Origin: Photorhabdus thracensis
GTDB lineage: Bacteria > Pseudomonadota > Gammaproteobacteria > Enterobacterales > Enterobacteriaceae
DNA length: 64,000 nucleotides
Assembly: GCF_001010285.1 (NCBI RefSeq)
Contig: NZ_CP011104.1
Coordinates: forward strand, 4,774,001 to 4,838,000
Direction of reading: 5' to 3'
Under the pieces are notes generated by a model. That model searched no databases. It worked only from the letters and a program-made list of their open reading frames with translations, and was not told the DNA's origin. This document shows, in pieces, positions 38,611-46,494 of this stretch. Each line of letters begins with the position of its first letter. Position 1 is the first letter of the stretch. The translations under genes were made by a program, and so were the position numbers.

Positions 38611-39398
38611 ATGAGTAAAATAGATCCGCGTGAATGTCTTGATTGCAGGCGTTTGAAACACTGGGTGGAATTTCAGTTGGTGGATGAACAGGGAAAACCG
38701 CTAATCAATGCGCCTTATGGCTTGGTAAGCTGGGGATTACCGGATTATGTGCGCCGGGGGACAACGGATGGTTTCGGGGTGCTCAGGGAAGAAAACCTGT
38801 CAGCTCATCCCGTGATATTGTCCATCCATGCCCAATCGTTGGCCGATGAGATGGAACAACGCCCGTTGCGGGAAATACGTGGTGAAGAGGCTTCGGTGGT
38901 GAAGCCAAAAGCCGAAGCTGAAGGTCATCAATATCATTATGTGACTATCGGGCAAATTAGTGATGGTTTGCCGGTGATTAAGGATTGGTATGACCCTAAA
39001 AAAATTCCACCCCCCTATCATTTTCCAGACCCGGAGCCAAGTGGCTACACGGTTCATCCACTAAATCAACGGTATGTACTGGAAATATGCCCGTTTCGGG
39101 CCTGGGTCTTGCAGCTACATCATCAAAAAGAGTATTCCATTGTTAATGCGCATAACCAGTGTTTGATGAGTGTGTTGGCTTATGCCGGCGGGGATGTTGA
39201 TACTGAAGGCTCGGTGACTCACTTTTTTAATCGGTAGATGGTGGATGTTTCAACGCTGCCCTATAAAGTTGAGGAATTATCGGCAACACCTGTGGAATGG
39301 ATAAACAGTTAATAACATCATTGGCTGTTAGTCAGCAAACAGAAAAGGGAAAACTGGCTTTACAGCATTACTGCGATGGTAAGGAACTCCCAGTATGA
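38611..39398 (+). pseudogene. T6SS lipase gene, copy 1: nonsense plus large deletion
   Basis: The first 208 codons match the lipase at 43396 (MSKIDPRECLDCRRLKHWVE). CAG has become TAG after THFFNR (39235-39237). After ELSATPV the sequence jumps into EMDKQLITSLAV near the C-terminus, removing about 1.1 kb including the GHSLGG catalytic motif. The 3' end still overlaps the immunity gene (ATGA). Confidence 0.93.
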
Positions 39399-40147
39399 AA
39401 ATATTAAAAGTTTCGTTGTTATTGTTATTGCTGTCTTTTATTTATTGGGCGTTTGGTGATACCTTTTTTAACTGGCTTTTCCCCTTTTCATCTACTGGAA
39501 AGAGTCCGTGGATAACCGTGGAGGGTGTCGCGCCGAAATACACAAAACCACATGTGTCAGCAGAATATATTTCAAAAGATTGTCTTGAATATCGGCTTCA
39601 TGCCGATATGTCTCCTTATAAGGTACCGACCTATAACGGATTGCGCCTGGATGTAAAGGCCGATCCAAAAACCGGCCATTTTCAGGCGAAATTACCCTTC
39701 AGTGGTGGAGGCTGGTGTAAATGGAAAATTGACCGGGCGTTTGTGTCCGTGAGTTATACCGATGTTAGCCACCTGGTGAAAGATGCTATACCCTATGGAG
39801 GAACAGGTCTAACCGCCTTTATCAACGATGCAGCGCGAACAAATTATTCTGAAGCCTCTGAGACTCGTGCATTGAATACGATAGATTTCAGCCCAACTAT
39901 TTACCCTGTTTTGAAAGTAGTTGAGGGACGCCCAAACAGAATTTTCTTACAGGGTATAGTGGATTCATATCCTTTTCGGCTGAAATTAACACCAGGAGCA
40001 GAATGGAAAATTACCTTTAAGCCTAAACTGGATGAAACCAAAATGCCGAAGGTCACGGTGACTGACGGGAAGGGAGAATGGGTTGAATATCCCGATGGAC
40101 ACATTGAAACGGATACTCAAATGGTAGATACCCGTTACATAAAGTAA
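39395..40147 (+). CDS. Membrane-anchored periplasmic immunity protein (copy 1)
   Basis: 250 residues. An N-terminal signal anchor (KVSLLLLLLSFIYWAF) is followed by a periplasmic beta-rich domain (PWITVEGVAPKYTKPHVSAE, PFSGGGWCKWKID, ending GHIETDTQMVDTRYIK). Located directly after a lipase gene with a 4-nt overlap in all three cassette copies, so I infer it neutralises a periplasm-acting phospholipase. Intact although its lipase partner is destroyed. The family is unnamed to me. Confidence 0.82.
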   Translation: MKILKVSLLLLLLSFIYWAFGDTFFNWLFPFSSTGKSPWITVEGVAPKYTKPHVSAEYISKDCLEYRLHADMSPYKVPTYNGLRLDVKADPKTGHFQAKLPFSGGGWCKWKIDRAFVSVSYTDVSHLVKDAIPYGGTGLTAFINDAARTNYSEASETRALNTIDFSPTIYPVLKVVEGRPNRIFLQGIVDSYPFRLKLTPGAEWKITFKPKLDETKMPKVTVTDGKGEWVEYPDGHIETDTQMVDTRYIK

Positions 40148-40167
40148 TCTCATCAGGAAAACTGACC

Positions 40168-40392
40168 ATGATAAATATCAAACAGTATTTATTGGTTTTG
40201 TTAATCACATTAATATCAGGCTGTGCTGACCCAAATGAACCGCTTTCACCCCCGAAAAATAACCAGTGGATCACCGTCGAAGGGGTGGCGCCGAAATACA
40301 CAAAACCGCATGTGTCGGCAGAATATATCTCAACAGATTGTCTTAAATATCAGTTACATGCTGATATGTCGCCTTATAAGGTGCCAACCTGA
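40168..40392 (+). pseudogene. Lipoprotein-type immunity homologue, truncated
   Basis: Starts MINIKQYLLVLLITLISGC (lipobox ISGC) then shares WITVEGVAPKYTKPHVSAEY with the anchored immunity proteins, but stops after SPYKVPT. It is a second immunity type: an outer-membrane or inner-membrane lipoprotein carrying the same domain. The 3' two-thirds are lost and the sequence joins directly to the vgrG leader of R2. Confidence 0.8.
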
Positions 40393-40424
40393 CCAAGGCC
40401 ATATTACTCATTTACCTAAACACC

Positions 40425-41195
40425 AACACCAGAAATAAGGAATCCCTATGAGCGATGGATGACATATTCTTCGAACCAACGGAGATGAACCATAAATGAA
40501 GTAATAATTCGATTGACTTCAAATACTGTTCCTCGTACCACGGGGATGAGAATTCATTGGCATTTATTTTGGCTTCTCCCTTCATCCATGACCTTTCTTG
40601 AAAGCCGGCATTACCGGCCAACAACGGAATACCATCGATTGGGCTAAATGGTAATATCATTATCCCCGGTATTTAATGAAGAATGGGTCATTAGTGAAAC
40701 AATTAAACAGATGGCGTTATTAGTTATCATAGCAAATTGGGATAAATATATTTTTTTATTAAAAATCAATACTTTATTATATTGCAATGATAATTAGACG
40801 GAATTTAAGTGAATGAGAAGCTGTTTTATCTATCGTGGATTATTTTTCTGAAAAAATGGTATGTCACTATCCGTTTTATCGTTTATTAGATTGAAGATAA
40901 TTGAATTTATACTGCGCCTGTAATGCTTTCTTACCGTTTGTAACAATTTCTTACAAATTTATATTTTTGTAAATTTATAAAAAACGCTTGCTATCTGATC
41001 AAAGTTTAATAATTATTACTTTAAGTTCCATCATATAAGCGGTATGAAAGGAATTTCAACTTCTGTTCCCTTTATTCAAAGGGATTAATCGATTGGGATA
41101 CATTGCTGTCTTCCTGTCGTTCAATTTGTTATTACTCACTGCATAGCGCTGTGCTTGCTGTCTGTGGTAATCGGATTTTTGCTACCTTATTTTTG
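40425..41195 (+). repeat. T6SS cassette intergenic repeat R2
   Basis: Copy of R1. It begins with a vgrG leader relic (ATGAGCGATGGATGACAT) and ends at the PAAR gene of the middle cassette (GGTGGTGGGATCAATTATTTC). Confidence 0.88.
40526..40553 (+). repeat. CRISPR-repeat-like hairpin in R2
   Basis: CTGTTCCTCGTACCACGGGG followed by ATGAGAAT; one base shorter than in R1 and R3. Confidence 0.4.
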
Positions 41196-41236
41196 GGGTG
41201 GTGGGATCAATTATTTCAATTCCTGACGGGATATTT

Positions 41237-41612
41237 ATGCTGAAAAATATCATACGACAAGGGGATAAAACCTCTCATGGCGGCGCTGTTTTAGCGGGTG
41301 ATGACAGTTTCCAGATTTTGGGTAAAGGGGTGGCACGGATTAAATAAGATTCCAAAATAGCGCTACATCTTATACTACTCATAATTCTATATATAACAAT
41401 GGGTTGAAGAAGGCCATGTGTAGCAAAATTATGAAATGTTATTTAACGATCCGGTGTCCTGTCCAAAGTGCGGCGGGGAGCAAACTATTGCGGAAGGCAC
41501 TTCGGCTGCAAGTGGGACTCATCAACAGGGGCTTGCTCTGGAGGGCATGAAAACCTCGTGTGGTGCCACGTTGATCGCCTCACAGACACTTTTTCAGGTA
41601 AAAAATAGATAA
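41237..41612 (+). pseudogene. PAAR-domain spike protein gene split by the 101-bp MITE
   Basis: The 5' part MLKNIIRQGDKTSHGGAVLA to GKGVARI and the 3' part DPVSCPKCGGEQTIAEGTSA to QTLFQVKNR are a standard stand-alone PAAR protein of about 90 residues. The MITE at 41343-41443 puts a TAA directly after ARIK. Deleting it and one TA restores ARINDPVSCP. This PAAR would have capped the VgrG spike of the same cassette. Confidence 0.92.
41343..41443. mobile_element. 101-bp MITE, copy 2
   Basis: Identical to the reverse complement of 17878-17978. TA duplications at 41341-41342 and 41444-41445. Imperfect terminal inverted repeats start AATAAGATTCC and AATAACATTTC. Confidence 0.92.
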
Positions 41613-41624
41613 GGGTAGCGTGTG

Positions 41625-43373
41625 ATGAATAGAAGAATGTCGCTTTTCCTGCAAGAGCTGAATTATATGCGGCAACTGGCGCAGGAAGCTGGAAAAGAAC
41701 ACCCTCATCTGGCCGGTTTTTTGTCCGAAGGGGCGGGTGATCCGGATGCTGAACGAGCAATACAGGTCTATGCCCTGTTAGCTTCCCGTCTTCGCTACAA
41801 AATTGAGGATGATTTTCCTGAGGTGACGCTAAATATGTTGACGCATATTTGGCCGCAAGCGTTGCGCCCGTTACCGCCAACGAGTCTCGTTCAATTTTCA
41901 CCGCAAGAAGGTCATCACCTGGGGGTGGCAACGCTGCCGGCGGGGACGTCGGTTTTTACCGGCGAAGGCGAGCAGGAAATACGTTTTGAAACCTGTTGTC
42001 CCCTGCATATCGAACCGCTGACGGTGATCGACCGGCAATTGAGCGCCACCGCCGAGTACAGTGAGATAACGTTAACGCTGCGCTGTTCGGGTAATACCCT
42101 GGAATGGCGAAGTCAGCCGCTGCATTTCTTTTTGGGCCGTGACCGTGAGCAGGCGGCACAATTAGCTTTATGGCTTGATTTTCATCTCTGTGATATTCAG
42201 TTACGGACGCAGGGTAAAACCGTCACGCTGAATGACAGCTACCCGGTATCGGCGTTGTGGGGGACAGAGCGGCAGGTTGCTATTCTTCCGTCCGGGGAAA
42301 ACTCACCGTTTTCCATTTTGCAACTGATGACGGAATATTACTATTTCCCGCATGTGCATGATTTTGTGACGATTGATATCACGGAGGGGTGTTCGTCAGT
42401 GGCGTTGAACGCGGACCGGACATTCGAGTTGATTTTGCAGTTTGAAAGCAGTCTGGAACTGACTGATATTGCCCAAACCTTTCTGCTGGATTGCGTGCCG
42501 GTCAGACAACTGGAGCCGATGACCAGTGCGGCAATCCCGGTGAATAGTGGCATCAGCGATTATGACATCCCATTAAATCCGACAGAACGGCTGTTCAATC
42601 TGGATCACGTTTACGTATCGACGGAGCCGAAGCTGGAACGCGGGCAACCCTACCGCTATCTGCCGGTTGAAAAATCTACTCTGACCTCTCATTTCCTGCC
42701 GAATGCAGAATTTCTTTATTATTATCAGTTGAATACGGAATGCGATATTTTGCAGCATACCCGCTATCAGCTGCGTTTCTTTGACTGTCATGGTAAAACG
42801 GCGGATAACCTGCCGTCGCAATCCATTTTTTGCCAGTTTACCGGCTATCAGTCGCAGGCCACTGACTTGGGTATCGGCGATATCAATCTGGCGGGCGAAA
42901 ACGCCACGGGGTTGACGGTCAGCAATATCACTCCCGTTTCCGCCTGTTATCCCTCCATGATAGAGGAAAGATCAGCCTGGCCGTTGATTTCCTGCTTTGC
43001 CGGCTCGCCCTGGATAATATTTCAAACCCGCTCGTTACAAGAGTTTCTGAAAATATTTGATTTTTCCCCTGACCAGGCATTAAGCCGACGTATCCAGTCA
43101 CATATTAGCGGTATCGTCCGGCTGGAGAACATCCCGATAGATAGGCTGGACAAGGGTGTTCCTGTGCGGGGTCACCAGCTTATCCTGACCCTGAACCCGG
43201 ATTGTTTTGCCAATCAGGGGGAGATGTATCAGTTCAGCCTGGTGGTGACACGCCTGCTGACAGTTTTCATCAGCATGGGCGCTTTTTTGATGATGAAGGT
43301 GATTGATGGTCAGACGGGAGAAGTCTTGTGGGACTTTCAAGAGATGATGTTCGGACTGCGTCCCTATATTTAA
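41625..43373 (+). CDS. tssF: TssF-like T6SS baseplate protein
   Basis: 582 residues, typical TssF (VasA/ImpG) length. N-terminal FLQELNYMRQLAQEAGKEHP, DPDAERAIQVYALLASRLRY and IEDDFPEVTLNMLTHIWPQA match the family; C-terminal LVVTRLLTVFISMGAFLMM matches its end. TssF forms the baseplate wedge with TssG/TssK and VgrG. Here it sits alone between PAAR and lipase, without tssG or other structural genes, so it is an orphan or a cassette-specific copy. ATG at 41625; the GTG at 41622 is a weaker alternative. Confidence 0.82.
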   Translation: MNRRMSLFLQELNYMRQLAQEAGKEHPHLAGFLSEGAGDPDAERAIQVYALLASRLRYKIEDDFPEVTLNMLTHIWPQALRPLPPTSLVQFSPQEGHHLGVATLPAGTSVFTGEGEQEIRFETCCPLHIEPLTVIDRQLSATAEYSEITLTLRCSGNTLEWRSQPLHFFLGRDREQAAQLALWLDFHLCDIQLRTQGKTVTLNDSYPVSALWGTERQVAILPSGENSPFSILQLMTEYYYFPHVHDFVTIDITEGCSSVALNADRTFELILQFESSLELTDIAQTFLLDCVPVRQLEPMTSAAIPVNSGISDYDIPLNPTERLFNLDHVYVSTEPKLERGQPYRYLPVEKSTLTSHFLPNAEFLYYYQLNTECDILQHTRYQLRFFDCHGKTADNLPSQSIFCQFTGYQSQATDLGIGDINLAGENATGLTVSNITPVSACYPSMIEERSAWPLISCFAGSPWIIFQTRSLQEFLKIFDFSPDQALSRRIQSHISGIVRLENIPIDRLDKGVPVRGHQLILTLNPDCFANQGEMYQFSLVVTRLLTVFISMGAFLMMKVIDGQTGEVLWDFQEMMFGLRPYI

Positions 43374-43395
43374 TAACAAGCAGAGGAAAACACTG

Positions 43396-45309
43396 ATGAG
43401 TAAAATAGATCCGCGTGAATGTTTTGATTGCAGGCGTTTGAAACACTGGGTGGAATTTCAGTTGGTGGATGAACAGGGAAAACCGCTAATCAATGCGCCT
43501 TATGGCTTGGTAAGCTGGGGATTACCGGATCATGTGCGCCGGGGGACAACGGATGGTTTCGGGGTGCTCAGGGAAGAAAACCTGTCGGCTCATCCCGTGA
43601 TATTGTCTATCCATGCCCAATCGTTGGCCGATGAGATGGAACAACGCCCGTTGCGGGAAATACGCGGTGAAGCGGCGTCGGTGGTGAAACCCAAAGCCGA
43701 AGCTGAAGGCCATCAATATCATTATGTGACTATCGGGCAGATTAGTGATGGTTTGCCGGTGATTAAGGATTGGTATGACCCTAAAAAAATTCCGCCGCCC
43801 TATCATTTTCCAGACCCGGAGCCAAGTGGCTACACGGTTCATCCACTAAATCAACGGTATGTACTGGAAATATGCCCGTTTCGGGCCTGGGTCTTGCAGC
43901 TACATCATCAAAAAGAGTATTCCATTGTTAATGCGCATAACCAGTGTTTGATGAGTGTGTTGGCTTATGCCGGCGGGGATGTTGATACTGAAGGCTCGGT
44001 GACTCACTTTTTTAATCGGCAGATGGTGGATGTTTCAACGCTGCCCTATAAAGTTGAGGAATTATCGGCAACACCTGTGGTTTACGATGTACCGTTTAGT
44101 GAACGTTATACTCAGGTGAAGTTTATTGATTCAAAAACGGCAGATAAACAGGGTGATACCCGGCTGTTTTATGTAGCCAGTAAAAGTGATGTTCTTGTCA
44201 GCTGGCGGGGTACCATTAGTCTGGAGAATTACCTGACTGATCTCACCTTTCAGCCGTTAAGTTTGAGTTGCGATGATGAGAAAGCCCTGTGCAGCGGGTT
44301 TATTCACAGTGGTAAAGTACATAAAGGGTTCTGGGAAGCGTTCAGTTTGGTTGGGAAGCTAAAAGTCCCCGGTGATAAAAATATAATAGTATTCAATGAC
44401 ATTCTGGACTTGGCTAAAGGAAAAAAGCTATTTATCTGTGGTCACAGCTTAGGCGGCGCTTTGGCATTACTGCACAGTGCACAATTGAAAGAACATAATC
44501 CTTGCCTCTACAGTTACGGGATGCCACGAACATTAACCCGTAGTGCAGTACAGGAATTGTCTTCCATTATCCACTATCGCCATGTGAATGAAGATGACGT
44601 CATTCCTGCTGTGCCCTTTGAGCAGGATATGGACAATGGGTTTTTCCATTACTGGGTGCCGGCGGGGTACGAGTGGGAAATAATAAAGCTGGTGTCTCCG
44701 TCACCGATTGTTAAAGCCATTAAACAAGCGACTGCCAGTCAAGAAATCTATTGGCATCATGGTAAAGTTGTCCATTTTTTTCAAGCCAACAGTTGCCCGG
44801 AATGGCTGATTTCCGCCAGGAATCTCTCCCCTATAACAAGCGTGGCTAAAGAAATATTGAATAACACCACAAAGCTCTATTTAATTCCTGAATTAAACCC
44901 GGAAACAGAAAAGGATTTTTCTCTGGCCGGTGAGCAGCAAAATGCGTTGTTTAATCAGTTAAGTCAACAAGAAAAAGATCAACTGTTTGTTGAAAACAGA
45001 AGTGCTGATTTAAAAGGGGGATTAGGCTTTCTTCATCATAGCTCGTATAAATATGCCGGTTATATTAATGCCCGTCTTAAAGAGCTATGCGAACCGGATA
45101 AAATGACGGTTTATCAGGACAGTCAACGTCAATTTAAGGAGAAAATGGATGTTTATAAGAGGCTAATCCCAGATGCTATTTACTACCGTAATCTCTGTTT
45201 TCTGGAAATGGATAAACAGTTAATAACATCATTGGCCGTCAGTCAGCAAACAGAAAAGGGGAAACTGGCTTTACAGCATTATTGCGATAGTAAGGAACTC
45301 CCAGTATGA
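43396..45309 (+). CDS. T6SS class-3 lipase effector (intact copy)
   Basis: 637 residues. Residues 1-200 are a delivery/adaptor-like domain (MSKIDPRECFDCRRLKHWVE, beta-rich). The lipase core has FYVASKSDVLVSWRGT and the nucleophile elbow GHSLGGA with Ser351, followed by YSYGMPRT; Asp in HVNEDDVIPAVPF and His in YWHHGKVVHF are candidate triad members. No signal peptide, consistent with T6SS delivery. It overlaps the immunity gene by 4 nt. It probably attacks membrane phospholipids of target cells. Only this copy of three is uninterrupted. Confidence 0.88.
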   Translation: MSKIDPRECFDCRRLKHWVEFQLVDEQGKPLINAPYGLVSWGLPDHVRRGTTDGFGVLREENLSAHPVILSIHAQSLADEMEQRPLREIRGEAASVVKPKAEAEGHQYHYVTIGQISDGLPVIKDWYDPKKIPPPYHFPDPEPSGYTVHPLNQRYVLEICPFRAWVLQLHHQKEYSIVNAHNQCLMSVLAYAGGDVDTEGSVTHFFNRQMVDVSTLPYKVEELSATPVVYDVPFSERYTQVKFIDSKTADKQGDTRLFYVASKSDVLVSWRGTISLENYLTDLTFQPLSLSCDDEKALCSGFIHSGKVHKGFWEAFSLVGKLKVPGDKNIIVFNDILDLAKGKKLFICGHSLGGALALLHSAQLKEHNPCLYSYGMPRTLTRSAVQELSSIIHYRHVNEDDVIPAVPFEQDMDNGFFHYWVPAGYEWEIIKLVSPSPIVKAIKQATASQEIYWHHGKVVHFFQANSCPEWLISARNLSPITSVAKEILNNTTKLYLIPELNPETEKDFSLAGEQQNALFNQLSQQEKDQLFVENRSADLKGGLGFLHHSSYKYAGYINARLKELCEPDKMTVYQDSQRQFKEKMDVYKRLIPDAIYYRNLCFLEMDKQLITSLAVSQQTEKGKLALQHYCDSKELPV

Positions 45310-46058
45310 AAATATTAAAGGTTTCGTTGTTATTGTTATTGCTGTCTTTTATTTATTGGGCGTTTAGTGATACCTTTTTTAACTGGCTTTTCCCCTTTTC
45401 ATCTACTGGAAAGGGGCCGTGGATAACGGTGGAGGGTATTGTGCCGAAATACACCGAGCCGTATGTGTCGGCTATGTACAAATCAAAAACTTGTCTTGAT
45501 TATGAGCTTGATGCGGGTATGTCCCCTCATAAGGTCCCGACCTATAATGTGCTTTACCCAGAGGTAAAAGCTGATCCGCAAACCGGTTATTTTCAAACAA
45601 AATTGCCTTTTAGTGGTGGAGGCTGGTGCAAATGGAAAATTGAGCGGGCTTATGTATCAGTGGATTATACCGATGTTAGCCACCTGGTGAAAGATGCTAT
45701 ACCCTATGGGGGAACGGGTCTAACCGCCTTTATCAACGATGCAGCGCGAACAAATTATTCTGAAGCCTCTGAGACTCGTGCATTGAATACGATAGACTTC
45801 AGCCCGGTTATTTACCCTGTGTTGAAAATAGTTGAAGGGCGGCCAAAAAGAATTTCTTTACAGGGTGTGGTGCATTTGTTTCCTTTTCGGCTGAAATTAA
45901 CTCCAGGAGAGGAATGGAAAATCACCTTTAAACCTAAACTGGATGAAACCAAAATGCCAAAGATCACTGTGACTGACGGGAAGGGAGAATGGGTTGAATA
46001 TCCCGATGGACACATTGAAACTGATACTCAAATGGTAGATACCCGTTACATAAAGTAA
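45306..46058 (+). CDS. Membrane-anchored periplasmic immunity protein (copy 2)
   Basis: 250 residues, partner of the intact lipase (ATGA overlap). Signal anchor KVSLLLLLLSFIYWAFSDTF, then PWITVEGIVPKYTEPYVSAM, PFSGGGWCKWKIERAYV and the C-terminal GHIETDTQMVDTRYIK. It differs from copy 1 mainly in residues 45-95, which may set specificity. Confidence 0.85.
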   Translation: MKILKVSLLLLLLSFIYWAFSDTFFNWLFPFSSTGKGPWITVEGIVPKYTEPYVSAMYKSKTCLDYELDAGMSPHKVPTYNVLYPEVKADPQTGYFQTKLPFSGGGWCKWKIERAYVSVDYTDVSHLVKDAIPYGGTGLTAFINDAARTNYSEASETRALNTIDFSPVIYPVLKIVEGRPKRISLQGVVHLFPFRLKLTPGEEWKITFKPKLDETKMPKITVTDGKGEWVEYPDGHIETDTQMVDTRYIK

Positions 46059-46161
46059 TATCACCGGAATAGTTGCTTGTTTATTTACTTCAAGCAGAAT
46101 AAATAGGATATATAGGCACACGCTATACAGATAACGTTGTAGGTATCGAGGAAAACTGACC

Positions 46162-46203
46162 ATGATAAATATGAAATGCGATAGTCAGGAACTCTCAGTA
46201 TGA
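46162..46203 (+). pseudogene. Fusion scrap: lipoprotein start joined to lipase end
   Basis: Encodes MINMKCDSQELSV: the first codons of the lipoprotein immunity gene (MINIK) joined to the last codons of the lipase (CDSKELPV). The stop overlaps the next immunity ATG as in the true lipase. Marks a recombination junction. Confidence 0.75.
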
Positions 46204-46466
46204 AAATACTAAAGGTCTCGTTGTTATTGTTATTGCTGTCTTTTATTTACTGGTCAATGGGTGATACCTTTTTTAACTGGCTTTTTCCTTTTTCATCTAC
46301 TGGAAAGGGGCCGTGGATAACGGTGGAGGGTGTCGCGCCGAAATACACCAAGCCGTATGTGTCGGCTGTGTATAAATCAAAAACTTGTCTTGATTATGAG
46401 CTTCATGCAGGTATGTCGCCTTATAAGGCTCCAACTTGGCTAAGGCCATATTACTCATTCACCTAA
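46200..46466 (+). pseudogene. Membrane-anchored immunity gene, truncated
   Basis: Starts MKILKVSLLLLLLSFIYWSM and matches the full immunity proteins to AGMSPYKAPT, then runs into WLRPYYSFT and stops. Truncation occurs at the same point as in 40168-40392, and both continue into the identical vgrG leader. Confidence 0.85.
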
Positions 46467-46494
46467 ACACTAACACCAGAAATAAGGAGTCCCT

